The notes beneath the pieces were generated by a model. That model searched no databases. It was not told the DNA's origin and was given only the letters and a program-made list of their open reading frames with translations. 41,537 bases of DNA from SKPT01 sp040905445 (GTDB lineage: Bacteria > Planctomycetota > Phycisphaerae > Phycisphaerales > Phycisphaeraceae). Made by a program: the position numbers and the translations under genes. Each line of letters starts with the position of its first letter. Position 1 is the first letter of the stretch. The DNA lies in contig JBBDRN010000015.1 in assembly GCA_040905445.1 (NCBI GenBank), positions 1-41,537 on the forward strand, written 5' to 3'. Below are positions 23,421 through 31,298 of the stretch, in pieces.

Positions 23421-24425
23421 ATGCGGCGACTGGCGCTGGGCATCCTTGGCACGGGCAACATTGCAAGACAGTTCGCGGACGCGGCGGCAGAGTCGCGGCG
23501 GTGTCGCGTCGTGGCTGTGGGCTCGCGCTCGGAAGGCGCGGCCGAGGGGTTCGCGGAGGAGTTCAGCCTGCCGCGGGCGCACAGCAGCTACGAGGCGCTG
23601 CTGGCGGACGACGGCGTCGAGGCGGTGTACGTGTCGCTGCCCAACAGCCTGCACCACGCGTGGACGTTGCGGGCGCTCGAGGCGGGCAAGCATGTGCTGT
23701 GCGAAAAGCCGCTGGCGACGAGCACCGCCGAGGCGGAGGAGATGTTCGACGTCGCCGAGCGCTGCGGCCGCGTGCTGGTCGAGGCGTTTCTCTATCGTTC
23801 GCATCCGCTGACGCATGCGGTGGTGGAGCAGGTGCGCCGCGGGGCCATCGGCGAGCTCAAGCTCATCCGCACGAGCTTCTGCTTCCGCACGCGGCAGATC
23901 GCGAGCAACATCCGTTTTGATCCGGGGCTGGCGGGCGGGTCGCTCATGGATGTCGGGTGCTACTGCATCAGCTTCGCGCGGCTGCTGGCGTGCTGCGAGC
24001 CGGACGTGGTGCAGGTCGCGGCGCATCAGCACGAGAGCGGGGTGGATGAACGGGCGGCGGGAACGCTGCACTTCCCGGGCGGTGTGCTGTCGTCGTTTGT
24101 GTGCGGGATGACAGTGCAGGCGGACAACACGGCGTACATCTGCGGGGACGAGGGATATATTGAGGTGCCGGTGCCGTGGAAGCCGCCGATGCACAAGGCG
24201 CGGTATGTGGTGGCGGGCATGACGCCGCCGCGGCAGGACGGTGGGGGGACGGCGCCGCCGCGGCAGGTGTTCGAGGTGGATGCGGCGCGGCCGGTGTTCG
24301 CGCTGGAGGCGGATGACTTTGCGGCGGCGGTGCTGGACGGCGCGGAGCCGACGGTGGGGCGCGAGGATTCGCTGGGGAACATGCGCGTGCTGGAGGCGAT
24401 GCGGCAGCAGATGGTGACGGTGTAG
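23421..24425 (+). CDS. Gfo/Idh/MocA-family NAD(P)-dependent oxidoreductase
   Basis: The 334-residue protein has the N-terminal Rossmann motif GILGTGNIARQFA (residues 7-19), the family signature HVLCEKPLAT (Lys96), and GGSLMDVGCYCISFARLL, the active-site helix with the usual D-x-G-x-Y. Such enzymes oxidise or reduce sugars, inositols or related cyclic alcohols; dehydrogenases of this exact type act on trans-1,2-dihydrodiols or xylose. Substrate cannot be told. A short direct repeat (CGCCGCCGCGGCAGG twice, near 24226 and 24256) codes for PPRQDGGGTAPPRQ in a surface loop. ATG 23421 starts one residue before the Rossmann strand and has AAGGGA upstream. Confidence 0.9.
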   Translation: MRRLALGILGTGNIARQFADAAAESRRCRVVAVGSRSEGAAEGFAEEFSLPRAHSSYEALLADDGVEAVYVSLPNSLHHAWTLRALEAGKHVLCEKPLATSTAEAEEMFDVAERCGRVLVEAFLYRSHPLTHAVVEQVRRGAIGELKLIRTSFCFRTRQIASNIRFDPGLAGGSLMDVGCYCISFARLLACCEPDVVQVAAHQHESGVDERAAGTLHFPGGVLSSFVCGMTVQADNTAYICGDEGYIEVPVPWKPPMHKARYVVAGMTPPRQDGGGTAPPRQVFEVDAARPVFALEADDFAAAVLDGAEPTVGREDSLGNMRVLEAMRQQMVTV

Positions 24426-24436
24426 GGGGGAGGGGG

Positions 24437-24622
24437 AGGAGGGAGTCAGGGAAGTCAGGAGTCGAGGGAGGTGGGGATGCGGAAGCGGTGGGTGTGGGCC
24501 CGTCGCGTCGATCTGGAACGCCGCGTGGGCGCGGCGGCTAAACGGGGACGGGTGTTGCTGGTCCCCGCGACGCCTGGCTTCTCTGACTCCTGACTTCCCT
24601 GACTTCTGACTTCCTCGACTCC
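24437..24622. repeat. GGGAAGTCAGG inverted repeat with a nested element
   Basis: The left arm (24437-24468) is GAGTCAGGGAAGTCAGGAGT. The right arm (24576-24622) is built of TGACTTCCCTGACTTC. Between them, at 24513-24545, sits a nearly exact copy of the GGAACGCCGCGTGGGCGCGG element of 7874-7904. One repeat family has thus landed inside another. It fills the gap before putA. Confidence 0.75.
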
Positions 24623-24648
24623 TTTCCCCTTTCCCCGAATGATGTGGC

Positions 24649-27600
24649 ATGACGATTGGTTCACTCGAGCTGGCGTTGCGGGAGTTGCAGGGGCGCATCG
24701 AGGTCGTGGGTGGGGAGATGCTGCGCCGGGCGCGCCGGGCCGGGGGTGGCGGTGGCGGGAGTGGCGGGGGGACGATGGAGGTGTTGATGGCGGACGAGCG
24801 GCTGCGGGTGCAGGCGCTGCGGTTCGTCGATGTGCTGCCCGCGCTGGAGCGAGATGATGAGGCGCTGGTGCGTCACCTCGGTGAGTACTTTCTCGATGGC
24901 GAGTTGGGACGGGTGCTGCCGGTGGTGGGTCGGTTCCCGTGGGTGGTCGGGCGGCTGCGGGCGGCGGTGGACTCCGAGCGGTCGGCGAAGTGGCTCGCCC
25001 CCGTGGTGCGGCGGTCGGCGGCACGGCTGGGGCGGCGGTTCATTGCCGGGCACGACGCGGCGAGCGTGCTGCCGCGGCTGGCGCGGCTGCGGCGCAAGGG
25101 GCTCGACTTCACGCTCGATCTGCTGGGCGAGGCGACGCTCAGCGAGGCGGAGGCGGAGGCTTATCAGCGGCAGTACCTGCGGCTGATCGAGGAGCTGGCG
25201 GGGCAGATGCAGCGCGCGGGGTGGCGCGGGCCGGCGGGGGTGGATGTGCCGGGGGGTGACGTTCGTGGTCTTGGGGAGGTTCGCACAGCGGACCCTACGG
25301 GAGCGCGGCAAGCGGCGGGCGAAGGCGCGAGCGGCGGCGGGGCACCCTCCCCTGGCCCCTCCCTGAAGGGAGGGGGAGGGCAGCGCGGGGTGCCCGCGGG
25401 GAACGTGTCGGTGAAGCTCACGTCGCTGTATTCGCAGGTCGGCCCCGTGCGCGAGGATGCGGGCGTGGCGGTGCTCAAGGAGCGGCTGCGGCCGATCCTG
25501 CTGGCGGCGCGGCAGCACGGGATGTTCATCAACCTTGACATGGAGCAGTACGACACGAAGCGCATCACGCTGCGCGTGTTTCGCGAGCTGCTCATGGAGC
25601 CGGGGCTGCGCGACTGGCGCGACGTGGGCATCGCGATGCAGGCGTACCTGCGCGATACGGAAGATGACCTCGATGGGCTTGTTGAGTGGGCGCGGGAGCG
25701 CGGCACGCCGGTGACGGTGCGGCTGGTGCGCGGCGCGTACTGGGACTACGAGACGGTGCTGGCGCAGCAGCATGGGTGGGACGTGCCGGTGTGGACCGAG
25801 AAGCCGGCGACGGACGTGTGCTATGAGCGATGCCTGTGGAAGCTGCTGCGGGCGCACGAGCATCTGGACGCGGCGGTGGCGACGCACAACGTGCGCTCGC
25901 TCGCGGTGGCGCAGGCGACGGCGGAGGCGATGGGGCTCGTGCCGGGGCAGTATGAGCTGCAGATGCTGTACGGGATGGCGGACGGGCTCAAGCGGGCGGC
26001 GGCGGACATGGGGCATCGCGTGCGCGTGTATGTGCCGTTCGGTGAGCTGCTGCCGGGCATGGCGTACCTGGTGCGGCGGCTCTTGGAGAACACGTCGAGT
26101 CAGTCGTTTCTGCGGATGAGCGTGGTGGGGGGTGGCGACGCGCGGGCGCTGTTGGCGGTGCCGGTGGTGGAGGCGGCGGCGGGCGCAACACTGGCGGACA
26201 AGCCGCCAGTGGCACCCGGCGAGGCGGATGGCGAGCGAGCGCCGGAGCCGGTGCGGCGGTTTGCCGATGAGCGCGAGCGGCAGGCGTTTGGCGACGCGAT
26301 CGTGCGCGTGCGCGCGGCACTGGGCGCGTCGTATGGGCTGGTGATCGGCGGGGAGAGGGGCGCGGCGGAGGGCGGGGCGGAGATCCTGTCACGCAACCCC
26401 GCGCGGCCGGGCGAGGTGGTGGGCCGCGTCGCGTCGGCGTCGGCGGGCGATGCGCAGCGCGCGGTTGCGGCCGCGGCGGAGGCGTTTGCCACGTGGGCGG
26501 CGCGGCCGGCGGCGGAGCGGGCGGGGTGTCTCATGCGTGCGGCGGAGGTCATGCGCGGGCGGCGCGATGAACTCGCGGCATGGCAGGTTATCGAGGCGGG
26601 CAAGCCCTGGCCCGAAGCGGACGGCGACGTGTGCGAGGCGATCGACTTTCTGTGCTACTACGCGCACCAGATGACGCGCTTGAGCGAGGGCGCGTGGCTC
26701 AACGTGCCGGGCGAGACGAACCACTACCACTACATCCCGCGCGGCGTGGGGGCGGTGATCGCGCCGTGGAACTTTCCGCTGGCGATCCTGACGGGCATGA
26801 CTGCCGCGACGATCGTCACGGGCAACACGGCCGTGGTCAAGCCCGCGCCGCAGACGCCGGTGATGGCGGCGAAGCTGATGGAGGTGCTTGGTGATGAGCG
26901 CGTGGGGTTGCCGGCCGGTGTGGTGAACCTGCTGCCGGGCGGCGACGAGGCGGGGCAGGCGCTGGTGACGGACCCGCGCGTGGCGCTCGTCGCGTTCACC
27001 GGCTCGCAGGCGGCGGGGACGTGGATCAACGCCGAGGGGGCGAAGGTGCGCGAGGGGCAGAGGCACATTCGGCGGATCGTCGCGGAGATGGGCGGGAAGA
27101 ATGCGGTGATCATCGACGCCGACGCCGACCTCGACGACGCCGTGCGCGGGACGGTGCTGTCGGCGTTTAACTATGCGGGGCAGAAGTGCTCGGCCGCGTC
27201 GCGGGCGATCGTGGTGGGCGAGGCGTATGAGCCTTTTCTGGAGCGGGCGGTGGAGGCGGCGCGGAGCCTGGCGGTGGGGGACCCGCGCGACCCGGCGGCG
27301 AGCGTCGGGCCGGTGATCGACGAGGAGGCGTATGGGCGGATCAACGGGGCGATCGAGGCGGTGGTGCGCGCGGGGGCGGGACGGCTGGTGCTGGGTGGTG
27401 GCGAGGCCGCGAGGGGCGGGGGCGGCGGGGGCGGGTACTTCGTTGAGCCGACGATCTTTGCGGAGGTCGACCCGGCGAGTCGGCTGGGGCAGGAGGAGAT
27501 TTTCGGGCCGGTGCTGGCGGTGATGCGGGCTGCGGATTTCGAGGAGGCGCTGGCGCTGGCGAACGGGACACGGTATGGGCTGACGGGGGGCGTGTACTCT

Positions 27601-27846
27601 CGCAGCCCGGAGCATCTGCGGGCGGCGCGGGAGCGGTTTCGCGTGGGGAATCTCTATCTCAACCGGAAGATCACGGGGTCGATCGTGGGGCGGCAGCCGT
27701 TCGGCGGGTTCAAGCTGAGCGGGGCGGGGTTCAAGGCGGGTGGGCCGGATTATCTGTTGCAGTTCATGGATCAGCGCGTGGTGACGGAGGAGACGCTGCG
27801 GCGCGGGTTCGCGCCGGATGAGCGGACGGCAATGGAGTTGGAGTGA
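24649..27846 (+). CDS. putA: Bifunctional proline dehydrogenase / L-glutamate-5-semialdehyde dehydrogenase
   Basis: PutA oxidises proline to P5C with FAD, then P5C to glutamate with NAD. The 1065-residue protein has the PRODH barrel in the first half, with NLDMEQYDTKRITLRVF, RLVRGAYWDYE, QMLYGMAD and PFGELLPGMAYLVRRLLENTSSQSFLR. The ALDH domain follows, with GAVIAPWNFPLAI, TGSQAAGTWIN, VAEMGGKNAVI and the catalytic Cys847 in NYAGQKCSAASR. No N-terminal ribbon-helix-helix domain is present, so it should not self-regulate transcription. Residues about 205-249 (from VRTADPTGARQAA) interrupt the barrel immediately before NVSVKLTSLYSQ and come from two repeat elements inserted in frame. No Shine-Dalgarno is visible before the ATG. 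Confidence 0.94.
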   Translation: MTIGSLELALRELQGRIEVVGGEMLRRARRAGGGGGGSGGGTMEVLMADERLRVQALRFVDVLPALERDDEALVRHLGEYFLDGELGRVLPVVGRFPWVVGRLRAAVDSERSAKWLAPVVRRSAARLGRRFIAGHDAASVLPRLARLRRKGLDFTLDLLGEATLSEAEAEAYQRQYLRLIEELAGQMQRAGWRGPAGVDVPGGDVRGLGEVRTADPTGARQAAGEGASGGGAPSPGPSLKGGGGQRGVPAGNVSVKLTSLYSQVGPVREDAGVAVLKERLRPILLAARQHGMFINLDMEQYDTKRITLRVFRELLMEPGLRDWRDVGIAMQAYLRDTEDDLDGLVEWARERGTPVTVRLVRGAYWDYETVLAQQHGWDVPVWTEKPATDVCYERCLWKLLRAHEHLDAAVATHNVRSLAVAQATAEAMGLVPGQYELQMLYGMADGLKRAAADMGHRVRVYVPFGELLPGMAYLVRRLLENTSSQSFLRMSVVGGGDARALLAVPVVEAAAGATLADKPPVAPGEADGERAPEPVRRFADERERQAFGDAIVRVRAALGASYGLVIGGERGAAEGGAEILSRNPARPGEVVGRVASASAGDAQRAVAAAAEAFATWAARPAAERAGCLMRAAEVMRGRRDELAAWQVIEAGKPWPEADGDVCEAIDFLCYYAHQMTRLSEGAWLNVPGETNHYHYIPRGVGAVIAPWNFPLAILTGMTAATIVTGNTAVVKPAPQTPVMAAKLMEVLGDERVGLPAGVVNLLPGGDEAGQALVTDPRVALVAFTGSQAAGTWINAEGAKVREGQRHIRRIVAEMGGKNAVIIDADADLDDAVRGTVLSAFNYAGQKCSAASRAIVVGEAYEPFLERAVEAARSLAVGDPRDPAASVGPVIDEEAYGRINGAIEAVVRAGAGRLVLGGGEAARGGGGGGGYFVEPTIFAEVDPASRLGQEEIFGPVLAVMRAADFEEALALANGTRYGLTGGVYSRSPEHLRAARERFRVGNLYLNRKITGSIVGRQPFGGFKLSGAGFKAGGPDYLLQFMDQRVVTEETLRRGFAPDERTAMELE
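25278..25392. repeat. Two repeat elements in frame inside putA
   Basis: 25278-25298 is one arm of the CCGCACAGCGGACC family (intergenic pairs at 3003, 6896 and 14458). 25338-25392 is a CACCCTCCC...GGGAGGG hairpin of the type nested at 3029-3137. The same two families are adjacent in both places. The reading frame stays open across both. Confidence 0.8.
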
Positions 27847-27855
27847 GGGGGGAGG

Positions 27856-27890
27856 CGGGGTTCGGGGTTCCGGGATCGGGGATCCGGGGG
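27856..27890. repeat. GGGTTCGGGGTTCCGGGATC repeat
   Basis: A degenerate intergenic relative of the hairpin element found inside valS (3987-4044), 10 bases after putA. Confidence 0.6.
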
Positions 27891-27906
27891 GAGGCCCGCG
27901 TCGCTT

Positions 27907-27984
27907 GTAGGGTGGGTGGAGCGGAGCGGAACCCACCGCGCGGGCCGGGGATGGTGGGTTGCGCTTCGCTTCACCCACCCTACG
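27907..27984. repeat. GTAGGGTGGGTGGAGCGGAG inverted repeat
   Basis: The left arm (27907-27937) has GGGTGGGTGGAGCGGAGCGG. The right arm (27954-27984) has GGTTGCGCTTCGCTTCACCC. They form a long imperfect hairpin between the convergent genes putA and mscS. A single arm recurs at 14967. Confidence 0.75.
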
Positions 27985-28004
27985 GCGGAGGGCGGGCGGG
28001 GGAG

Positions 28005-28042
28005 GGATTAGGAATCAGGATTACGATTAGGATTAGGAACAG
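28005..28042. repeat. GATTAGGAATCAGGATTACG tandem degenerate repeat
   Basis: Six-base-like GATTAG/GATTAC units. The tract overlaps the 3' end of mscS, supplying its stop codon and last few codons. Confidence 0.6.
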
Positions 28043-28920
28043 GAGGGGGAGGTGGGGGGCTTTGCGTAGTCGGTGCTGGCGAAGCACTCGGCGAGGATGG
28101 CCTGCTCGATGTAGCTGCGCTCGCGGGCGCGGACGGGGAGGCGGACGACGAGGTGGACTTCGCCGGCGGCGGGAATCTGGATGGTCACGCGCGGGTCGAC
28201 CGACGGGGTGTCGAGGCCCTGGCGGTCGCTCAATCGCTGCATGTGGCGGCGGACGTCTTCGAGGTAGGGCTGGCAGCGGCGCATGGCGCTGGCGAGGAAA
28301 GCCTCGCGGGCGGCCTGCCAATCGTCGTCGCGCTTGAAGGGGATGGTGAAGACGTGCAAGACGTAATCGTGGGTGTAGCTTTCGTTGGTGACGGGCTCGG
28401 CGAGGAAGACGCTGTTGGGGATGACGGTGACGCGGCCGGTGCGCTGGTGGGTGAGCTTTCCGGGGCCGACTTCCATGATGGTGGTGGCGAGGAGGTTCTG
28501 GTCGATGACGTCGCCGCGGAAGTCCTTGACCTGGATGCGGTCGCCGACGTTGAAGGAGCCGGCGCCGGTCTTGAGGACGGAGCCGGAGAGGCAGAGGATG
28601 AGCTCCTTGGTGGCGATGACGAAGGCGACGACGATGGCGACGAGGGAGAGGGCGAGGGTCTGAAGCTCGGTGGCCCAGATGACGACGAGGCCGAGCAGCA
28701 GCACGAGCAGGAGGGCGTTGCGTGTCTGGACGAGCCAGCGGCGGCGCAGGTCGGTGGCGGTGACGCGCTGCTTGATGAGGCGGCCGAGCAGGCCGCGGGC
28801 GATGAGGATCGCCGCGATGAGGATGACGGTGCTGACGACCGGGCTGGCGGGCAGGGCTCTGAGCCAGTCGGGCAGGGCGGTGAGCCAGGCGGGTGGGTCG
28901 GCGGCGGCGAAGATGGGCAT
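28033..28920 (-). CDS. MscS-family mechanosensitive channel
   Basis: The 295-residue inner-membrane protein has three hydrophobic segments, about residues 27-47, 68-88 and 90-118. The last leads into the pore-lining helix (ATKELILCLSGSVLKTGAGSFNVGDRIQVKDFRGDVID). The beta domain (GRVTVIPNSVFLAEPVTNES) and the C-terminal cytoplasmic alpha/beta domain follow. Such channels open on membrane tension and release solutes in osmotic downshock. GDRIQVKDFRGDV is the diagnostic MscS beta-domain motif. The final residues PPTSPSCS are encoded by the adjoining repeat, so the C-terminus looks extended or trimmed by it. TAGAAT lies 6 nt before the ATG, suggesting a leaderless message. Confidence 0.9.
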   Translation of the reverse strand: MPIFAAADPPAWLTALPDWLRALPASPVVSTVILIAAILIARGLLGRLIKQRVTATDLRRRWLVQTRNALLLVLLLGLVVIWATELQTLALSLVAIVVAFVIATKELILCLSGSVLKTGAGSFNVGDRIQVKDFRGDVIDQNLLATTIMEVGPGKLTHQRTGRVTVIPNSVFLAEPVTNESYTHDYVLHVFTIPFKRDDDWQAAREAFLASAMRRCQPYLEDVRRHMQRLSDRQGLDTPSVDPRVTIQIPAAGEVHLVVRLPVRARERSYIEQAILAECFASTDYAKPPTSPSCS

Positions 28921-28926
28921 GGGGGG

Positions 28927-28932
28927 ATTCTA
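28927..28932 (-). promoter_or_regulatory. -10 hexamer for mscS, leaderless geometry
   Basis: On the minus strand GGCTAGAAT is followed by CCCCCC and the ATG. TAGAAT is a strong -10, and only 6 nt remain before the start codon. Confidence 0.55.
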
Positions 28933-28946
28933 GCCGGGGGCGGTGG

Positions 28947-28976
28947 GAAGCCCACGGATTGCAATCCGTGGGCTTC
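28947..28976. repeat. Perfect 30-base palindrome
   Basis: GAAGCCCACGGATT, GC, AATCCGTGGGCTTC is fully self-complementary over 30 bases. It lies just behind the mscS -10, in the 332-base gap before the FG-GAP gene. Degenerate copies are at 10601 and 12516. The rest of that gap (28980-29235) shows no gene. Confidence 0.85.
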
Positions 28977-29252
28977 GCGGTGCCCCGCCCGCGGCACCCC
29001 GCGTCGCACCGGCCCCGGCTTTCTTGCGGCGGGGGGAGAGCGCGTGCGAGGCGAGCGGTGGGCGGTTACCATTGGGGGTTGATCCTGGGCGCGGCGGTGC
29101 GGTGCGGGGGCCCTCGCAGCGCCGGCCCGGGAGGCCGGGCAGACTCGCCCGGTTGTGACCCCGCCAACGGATGTGCATGGGCCACGGGCGGCGATGATCG
29201 ACCCGTGTGGATGCATGGCTGGTACTGATGACACATCGAGGAGTATGAGTTG

Positions 29253-31151
29253 ATGCAACTTCCTGCCCGCAGGGTGCTTTTGGTATTGATGGCGATCCTG
29301 GCGCTGAGCGCGAGCGCGCAGGCGTTGATCAACCCGAACTTCACGCCGGTCCATCTCGTGGACCAGTCGGAGACGATCCTGGTGCTCGAGTTTGACGGGG
29401 TGGACGAGGACGGGTTCGTCGTGGCGCGGGTGGCGGCGACGCTCAAGGGGGAGCACGACACGGACGTGGTGCGGATCGACCCGGAGGCGGCGATCGCGGT
29501 GGGTCAGCGCGAGGCGTTCGTGGGGGCGGTGGAGGCGGGGCAGGAGCAGGCGCTGCTGTTCATCGGCGAGTTTGAGCCGGGCGGGTTCGGGGGTGGGGAG
29601 ATGTACCTGGACGGGCCGGGCGGCGGCGGGCCGATGGCGGTGGGGTTCCTGCACATCGACGGGCTGCCGGCGGCGCAGTGGCTGGTGGTGGAGAACTGGG
29701 AGGACGACCTGTGGGACATGGTCCAGAGCGAGGCGTTCCTGCTCGCGACGTTCAACGGCGGGACGGACATGCTGCGGGCCATGGTCGAGTACGTGCTCGA
29801 GGATCCGGAGGCGGACGTGCCGGTCAACGCGCAGGCGCGCTGGGCCGATGAGCCGATCGCGATGGGCGAGGTGGCCGGCGAGGTCGTGCGGGCGCAGGCG
29901 GTGACGCTGGCGGACGACGTTTCAACGCTGTTCGTCGCGAGCCTGGAAGGCGACCGCGTCTATCGGTGGACGGGCGAGACGATGGCGGACGTGACGGACG
30001 AGCTGGGGCTCACGTCGCGCAGCGCCATGCACGCGTGGGGCAACTTCACCGGGTTGGGTCGGCTCGACCTGGCGAGCTTCGACGGCGAGTCGCTCGTGCT
30101 GCACGCGCAGGGGGAGGACGGCACGTTCGAGGCGCAGGGGCTGGAGCTCGGCGACGCGCTGGCGGAGGGCGTCCTGTCGCTGGCGTCGCTGGAGGTTGCG
30201 GCGGATGCGGGGGCGGGACTGGTGATCGGCACGCGCGGGCTGCCGCGGCGGGTGACGTTCGACGGTGGCGTGGCGAGCGTGCGCGGGCTGGTCGAGGCGG
30301 GGGCCGAAGGCGCGATCGGTGACGACGCGGGCGCGTTGATCGTCGCCGACCTCGACGGGGACGGCTACGTGGACGTGCTGCAACTGGGGGCCGGCGGGGG
30401 TGTGGTGTACCGCGGGCGGGGCCCGGGTGAATTCCAGTCGCCCGAGGTCGTGGAGGCCGCAACGGGCGGGGGCGAGCATGGCGCGGCGGTCGGCGACTTC
30501 GACCAGGACGGGCTGCTGGACGTGTTCGTCGCGTCGGATCGGCGGCATCTGCTCTGGCAGAACCGGGGGGAGATGCGCTTCGAGGAGGCGCTGATGCTCA
30601 GCGGCGAGGTGAGCTACAAGTGGACGGGCGAGGGGCAGTCGGCGCACGTGGCGGACCTGGGCAACGACGGGCGCGACGACCTGCTGATCCACTACAGCGT
30701 CGGCCGGATCCCGTACATCCTCTACAACCGCGGTTATCGCAGCTTTGCGCATGCGCTGGGTCTGGATGTGGACGAGCACGGATCGTTGGAGGCGGCGGCG
30801 GAGGGCCAGCAGGCGGTGGCGTTTGGTGACTTCAACGGCAACGGGGCGGTGGACCTGGCGATGGTGCTGCGTGACGGGACGGCGTGGGTGCTGCCGCGGG
30901 CGGTGGAGGGGGGCGACGCGCTGGCGGTGCGGGCGGCGCTGCCGGCGGGGGAGGCGGGGCCGGTGAATGTGCGGGCGTGGCGTTTTGAGCGTGACCTTGG
31001 TGTGCGGCAGGCGACGGCGGATCGGCCGGCGCTGATCGGGGCGCGGACGCCGGGCCCGGTGCGGCTGCAGTGGCAGTACCCGGGCGGGGCGGTGCGCGAG
31101 ACAGAGGTGATCCTGGAGGGCGGGCCGGTGCGCGTTGAGCTGGAGCGGTGA
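29253..31151 (+). CDS. Exported FG-GAP/VCBS-repeat protein
   Basis: The 632-residue protein starts with a signal peptide (PARRVLLVLMAILALSASAQA). The N-terminal 200 residues are a separate domain without a recognised family. From about residue 220 a beta-propeller of FG-GAP/VCBS type follows, with calcium-binding loops DLDGDGYVDV, DFDQDGLLDV, DLGNDGRDDL and DFNGNGAVDL at regular spacing. The end (WQYPGGAVRETEVILEGGPVRVEL) recalls the ASPIC/UnbV module often found after such propellers. The protein should be periplasmic or surface-exposed; its ligand is unknown. GAGGAG lies 9 nt before ATG 29253, and the next gene is also a propeller protein. Confidence 0.85.
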   Translation: MQLPARRVLLVLMAILALSASAQALINPNFTPVHLVDQSETILVLEFDGVDEDGFVVARVAATLKGEHDTDVVRIDPEAAIAVGQREAFVGAVEAGQEQALLFIGEFEPGGFGGGEMYLDGPGGGGPMAVGFLHIDGLPAAQWLVVENWEDDLWDMVQSEAFLLATFNGGTDMLRAMVEYVLEDPEADVPVNAQARWADEPIAMGEVAGEVVRAQAVTLADDVSTLFVASLEGDRVYRWTGETMADVTDELGLTSRSAMHAWGNFTGLGRLDLASFDGESLVLHAQGEDGTFEAQGLELGDALAEGVLSLASLEVAADAGAGLVIGTRGLPRRVTFDGGVASVRGLVEAGAEGAIGDDAGALIVADLDGDGYVDVLQLGAGGGVVYRGRGPGEFQSPEVVEAATGGGEHGAAVGDFDQDGLLDVFVASDRRHLLWQNRGEMRFEEALMLSGEVSYKWTGEGQSAHVADLGNDGRDDLLIHYSVGRIPYILYNRGYRSFAHALGLDVDEHGSLEAAAEGQQAVAFGDFNGNGAVDLAMVLRDGTAWVLPRAVEGGDALAVRAALPAGEAGPVNVRAWRFERDLGVRQATADRPALIGARTPGPVRLQWQYPGGAVRETEVILEGGPVRVELER

Positions 31152-31162
31152 GGGGGGAGAAG

Positions 31163-31280
31163 AGGAAGTCGGGGAAGTCAGGGAAGTCGGGGAAGTCGAG
31201 GAAGAGGGAGGTTGAGGCGTCGGCGTTGTGGATCCGTTCTCCGACTCCCTCGACTTCGCTGACTTCCCTGACTTCCTCCG
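31163..31280. repeat. GGGAAGTCAGG inverted repeat
   Basis: Left arm units GGAAGTCGGGGAAGTCAGGG (31163-31206) and right arm units CGACTTCGCTGACTTCCCTG (31240-31280) can pair. It is the same family as before putA (24437) and before the DUF106 gene (37021). In all three cases it directly precedes a plus-strand gene. Confidence 0.75.
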
Positions 31281-31298
31281 CAAAGACGGGAACGACGC

